Positions 62,402-64,000 of a stretch of DNA of 64,000 bases are shown here, in pieces. This DNA comes from Lachnospiraceae bacterium. Its GTDB lineage: Bacteria > Bacillota > Clostridia > Lachnospirales > Lachnospiraceae. A program made the position numbers and the translations under genes. Under the pieces are notes generated by a model. That model was not told where the DNA came from. It ran no database searches and worked only from the letters and a program-made list of their open reading frames with translations. Numbering within the stretch: position 1 is the stretch's first letter; each line of letters begins with the position of its first letter. The stretch is taken from NCBI GenBank assembly GCA_910575155.1, contig CAJTDX010000002.1, positions 1 through 64,000 on the forward strand. Direction: 5' to 3'.

Positions 62402-64000
62402 AAAGCATCGAAGTCCATGGTTTTAAATCTTTTGCAAATAAGATTCTTTTTGAATTTCATAATGGAATCACTGGTATTGTAGGTCCGAATGGAAGCGGTA
62501 AGAGCAATGTGGCAGATGCGGTGCGCTGGGTACTGGGAGAACAGAGGGCGAAGCAGCTTCGGGGCGCCAGTATGCAGGATGTTATTTTTTCCGGGACAGA
62601 GAGCCGCAAACCTCTGAGCTATGCCTATGTGGCGATTACACTGGACAACAGCGACCGCCAGCTGAACGTGGATTATAATGAAGTGACCGTGGCGCGCCGC
62701 GTATACCGTTCCGGAGAGAGCGAATACCTGTTAAACGGCACAGCCTGCCGCTTAAAAGACGTCAACGAGCTGTTCTATGATACGGGTATCGGCAAGGAAG
62801 GATATTCCATTATCGGCCAGGGACAGATTGAGCGCATTTTAAGCGGGAAGCCGGAGGAACGGCGGGAACTCTTTGACGAGGCGGCGGGAATCGTGAAATA
62901 TAAGCGCAGAAAAGCCGCGGCGCAGAAGAAACTGGATGATGAACGCCAGAACCTTGTGCGCGTCAATGATATTCTGGCGGAGCTGGAGAAGCAGGTGGGA
63001 CCGCTGGAACGCCAGGCAGAGAAAGCGAAGATCTATCTGAAAAAGAGAGAAGAATTAAAAACCTGTGATGTAAACATGTTTCTGATGGATATGGAACGGG
63101 TGCAGGAGCAGTCCAGAGAACTGGAGGAGAAAATCAGGATTGTGGATCATGATCTGAAAGAATCCAACAGCTCCTATCAAAGTATCAAAGCAGAATATGA
63201 GCTGATGGAACAGAGCATGAAGGAAAAAGATGAAGAACTGGAAGCGCTCAGGGAGGAGCTGGGAAATACCACAGTTCTCAAAGGGAAGCTGGAGGGGAAG
63301 ATTAATGTCTTAAAAGAACAGATTCATGCTTTGCAGCAGAGTGAAGAACATTTTCAGGCACGGCAGGAGGAAATTGACAGAGATCAAACGGAGCGCACGA
63401 AGCAGCAGGAGGGATTTCAGATAGAACTCGCCCAGGCAAACGATCTGCTGAAATCTGTGGAAGAACAGAAGAGCAATGTGATGGCGCGGTATCAGGAAAT
63501 TCAGGAAGAGATTGCCCGCTGCAGCCGCGGGATGGAAGACGGCAAAAATGAAATGATTGAGCTTCTGAATAACAAAGCTTCCACCAGGGCAAAACAGCAG
63601 CGCTATGATACCATGCAGGAACAGGTGAATATCCGCAGGGCGCAGCTTAGCAAACGCTTACTGGAACAAAAAAGCGAAGAAGAAGAGCTGCAGTTTCTGG
63701 TGGAAGAATGTGAAGAGAAATACCGGCAGGCAAAAGAACATTATCTGGAGCTGCAGGAGCAGGAACAGGAGCTGATGCAGAAAAACCGGGAATGGCAGGA
63801 AAAACAGGCAAAGACGGCAGAAGCTCTGGAACAGTCCACCGCACAGTACCACAGAGAACAGTCCAGGCTGGAATCACTGATCAATATTGCAGAACGGTAT
63901 GACGGTTATGGCAATTCCATCCGGCGGGTTATGGAACTAAAAGACGCAGAGCCGGGCCTGCTGGGTGTTGTGGCAGATTTGATTCAGGTGGACAAACAGT
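62392..64000 (+). CDS. smc: Chromosome segregation SMC protein, 5' part
   Basis: The first 536 residues of SMC run off the window. The N-terminal ATPase lobe starts [14 protein letters not shown], with Walker [10 protein letters not shown] and the Q-loop region GQGQIERIL; the coiled coil begins near residue 160 ([13 protein letters not shown]) and extends to the edge. It loads with ScpAB to organise the origin region. GGAGGGGGACC precedes ATG 62392, within the end of rnc, so translation is coupled. Confidence 0.96.
   Translation, partial: MYLKSIEVHGFKSFANKILFEFHNGITGIVGPNGSGKSNVADAVRWVLGEQRAKQLRGASMQDVIFSGTESRKPLSYAYVAITLDNSDRQLNVDYNEVTVARRVYRSGESEYLLNGTACRLKDVNELFYDTGIGKEGYSIIGQGQIERILSGKPEERRELFDEAAGIVKYKRRKAAAQKKLDDERQNLVRVNDILAELEKQVGPLERQAEKAKIYLKKREELKTCDVNMFLMDMERVQEQSRELEEKIRIVDHDLKESNSSYQSIKAEYELMEQSMKEKDEELEALREELGNTTVLKGKLEGKINVLKEQIHALQQSEEHFQARQEEIDRDQTERTKQQEGFQIELAQANDLLKSVEEQKSNVMARYQEIQEEIARCSRGMEDGKNEMIELLNNKASTRAKQQRYDTMQEQVNIRRAQLSKRLLEQKSEEEELQFLVEECEEKYRQAKEHYLELQEQEQELMQKNREWQEKQAKTAEALEQSTAQYHREQSRLESLINIAERYDGYGNSIRRVMELKDAEPGLLGVVADLIQVDKQ

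Noticed and set aside
1-64000. CRISPR array
   Set aside because: No regularly spaced direct repeats were seen; the repeats present are dispersed inverted-repeat elements.

Overview
The window is a low-to-medium GC Bacillota chromosome segment, most likely from Lachnospiraceae (Clostridia). This rests on gene content and order: a T-box-controlled aspS-gatCAB operon, cysS-mrnC-rlmB-sigH, ackA-yceD-rpmF followed by plsX-acpP-rnc-smc, DUF5721 and YesL proteins, strong GGAGG ribosome binding sites and sigma-A type promoters. The genus cannot be fixed from the sequence alone.

Layout. 1-0.9 kb: junction of an IS630-type transposase end with a 5'-truncated Tn916-type integrase. 1.2-6.1 kb: small enzymes (tyrosine phosphatase, gamma carbonic anhydrase, HAD phosphatase, sugar acetyltransferase, RpiR regulator, TtcA-like PP-loop protein) and the first copy of a miniature inverted-repeat element. 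6.3-14 kb: metY, a pRiA4b ORF-3-like protein, then the T-box aspS-gatC-gatA-gatB operon for Asp/Asn/Gln-tRNA charging. 14.3-14.7 kb: a candidate type I toxin-antitoxin locus with a 33-residue holin-like toxin and an antisense RNA. 15.4-23.8 kb: Dabb, DUF1963 and DUF4253 proteins, a chemoreceptor, a two-component system with an unknown membrane-anchored partner, and a ClpX with a long linker. 23.9-31.6 kb: S8 protease, lspA-like gene, cold-shock protein, DUF5721, M18 aminopeptidase, transglutaminase-like lipoprotein, DegV, an FMN-bind-like protein and tRNA-Gly. 31.8-39.6 kb: TetR-DUF4180, HD phosphohydrolase, AraC regulator, glycogen phosphorylase, CNNM/CBS transporter. 39.6-39.9 kb: two different miniature repeats abut. 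40-52 kb: NYN protein, pdxST with divergent pdxR, glf, apt-ispF-GNAT, cysE-cysS-mrnC-rlmB, sigH, tRNA-Thr.

52.4-57 kb is the standout. Directly after tRNA-Thr lie a decayed ISAs1-type transposase and a visibly AT-richer five-gene operon: a ParB-like protein, a metallophosphoesterase fused to a thymidylate-synthase-like domain whose catalytic Cys is Ser, a MazG-like nucleotide pyrophosphohydrolase, a thymidylate-kinase-like protein and a radical SAM protein. I recognise no named system with this combination. Pyrimidine-nucleotide processing, for DNA hypermodification or for nucleotide-based phage defence, is the best inference. The island sits where pta would normally precede ackA.

57.2-64 kb returns to core genes: ackA, yceD-rpmF, yesL-like, plsX-acpP-rnc and the start of smc, which runs off the window.
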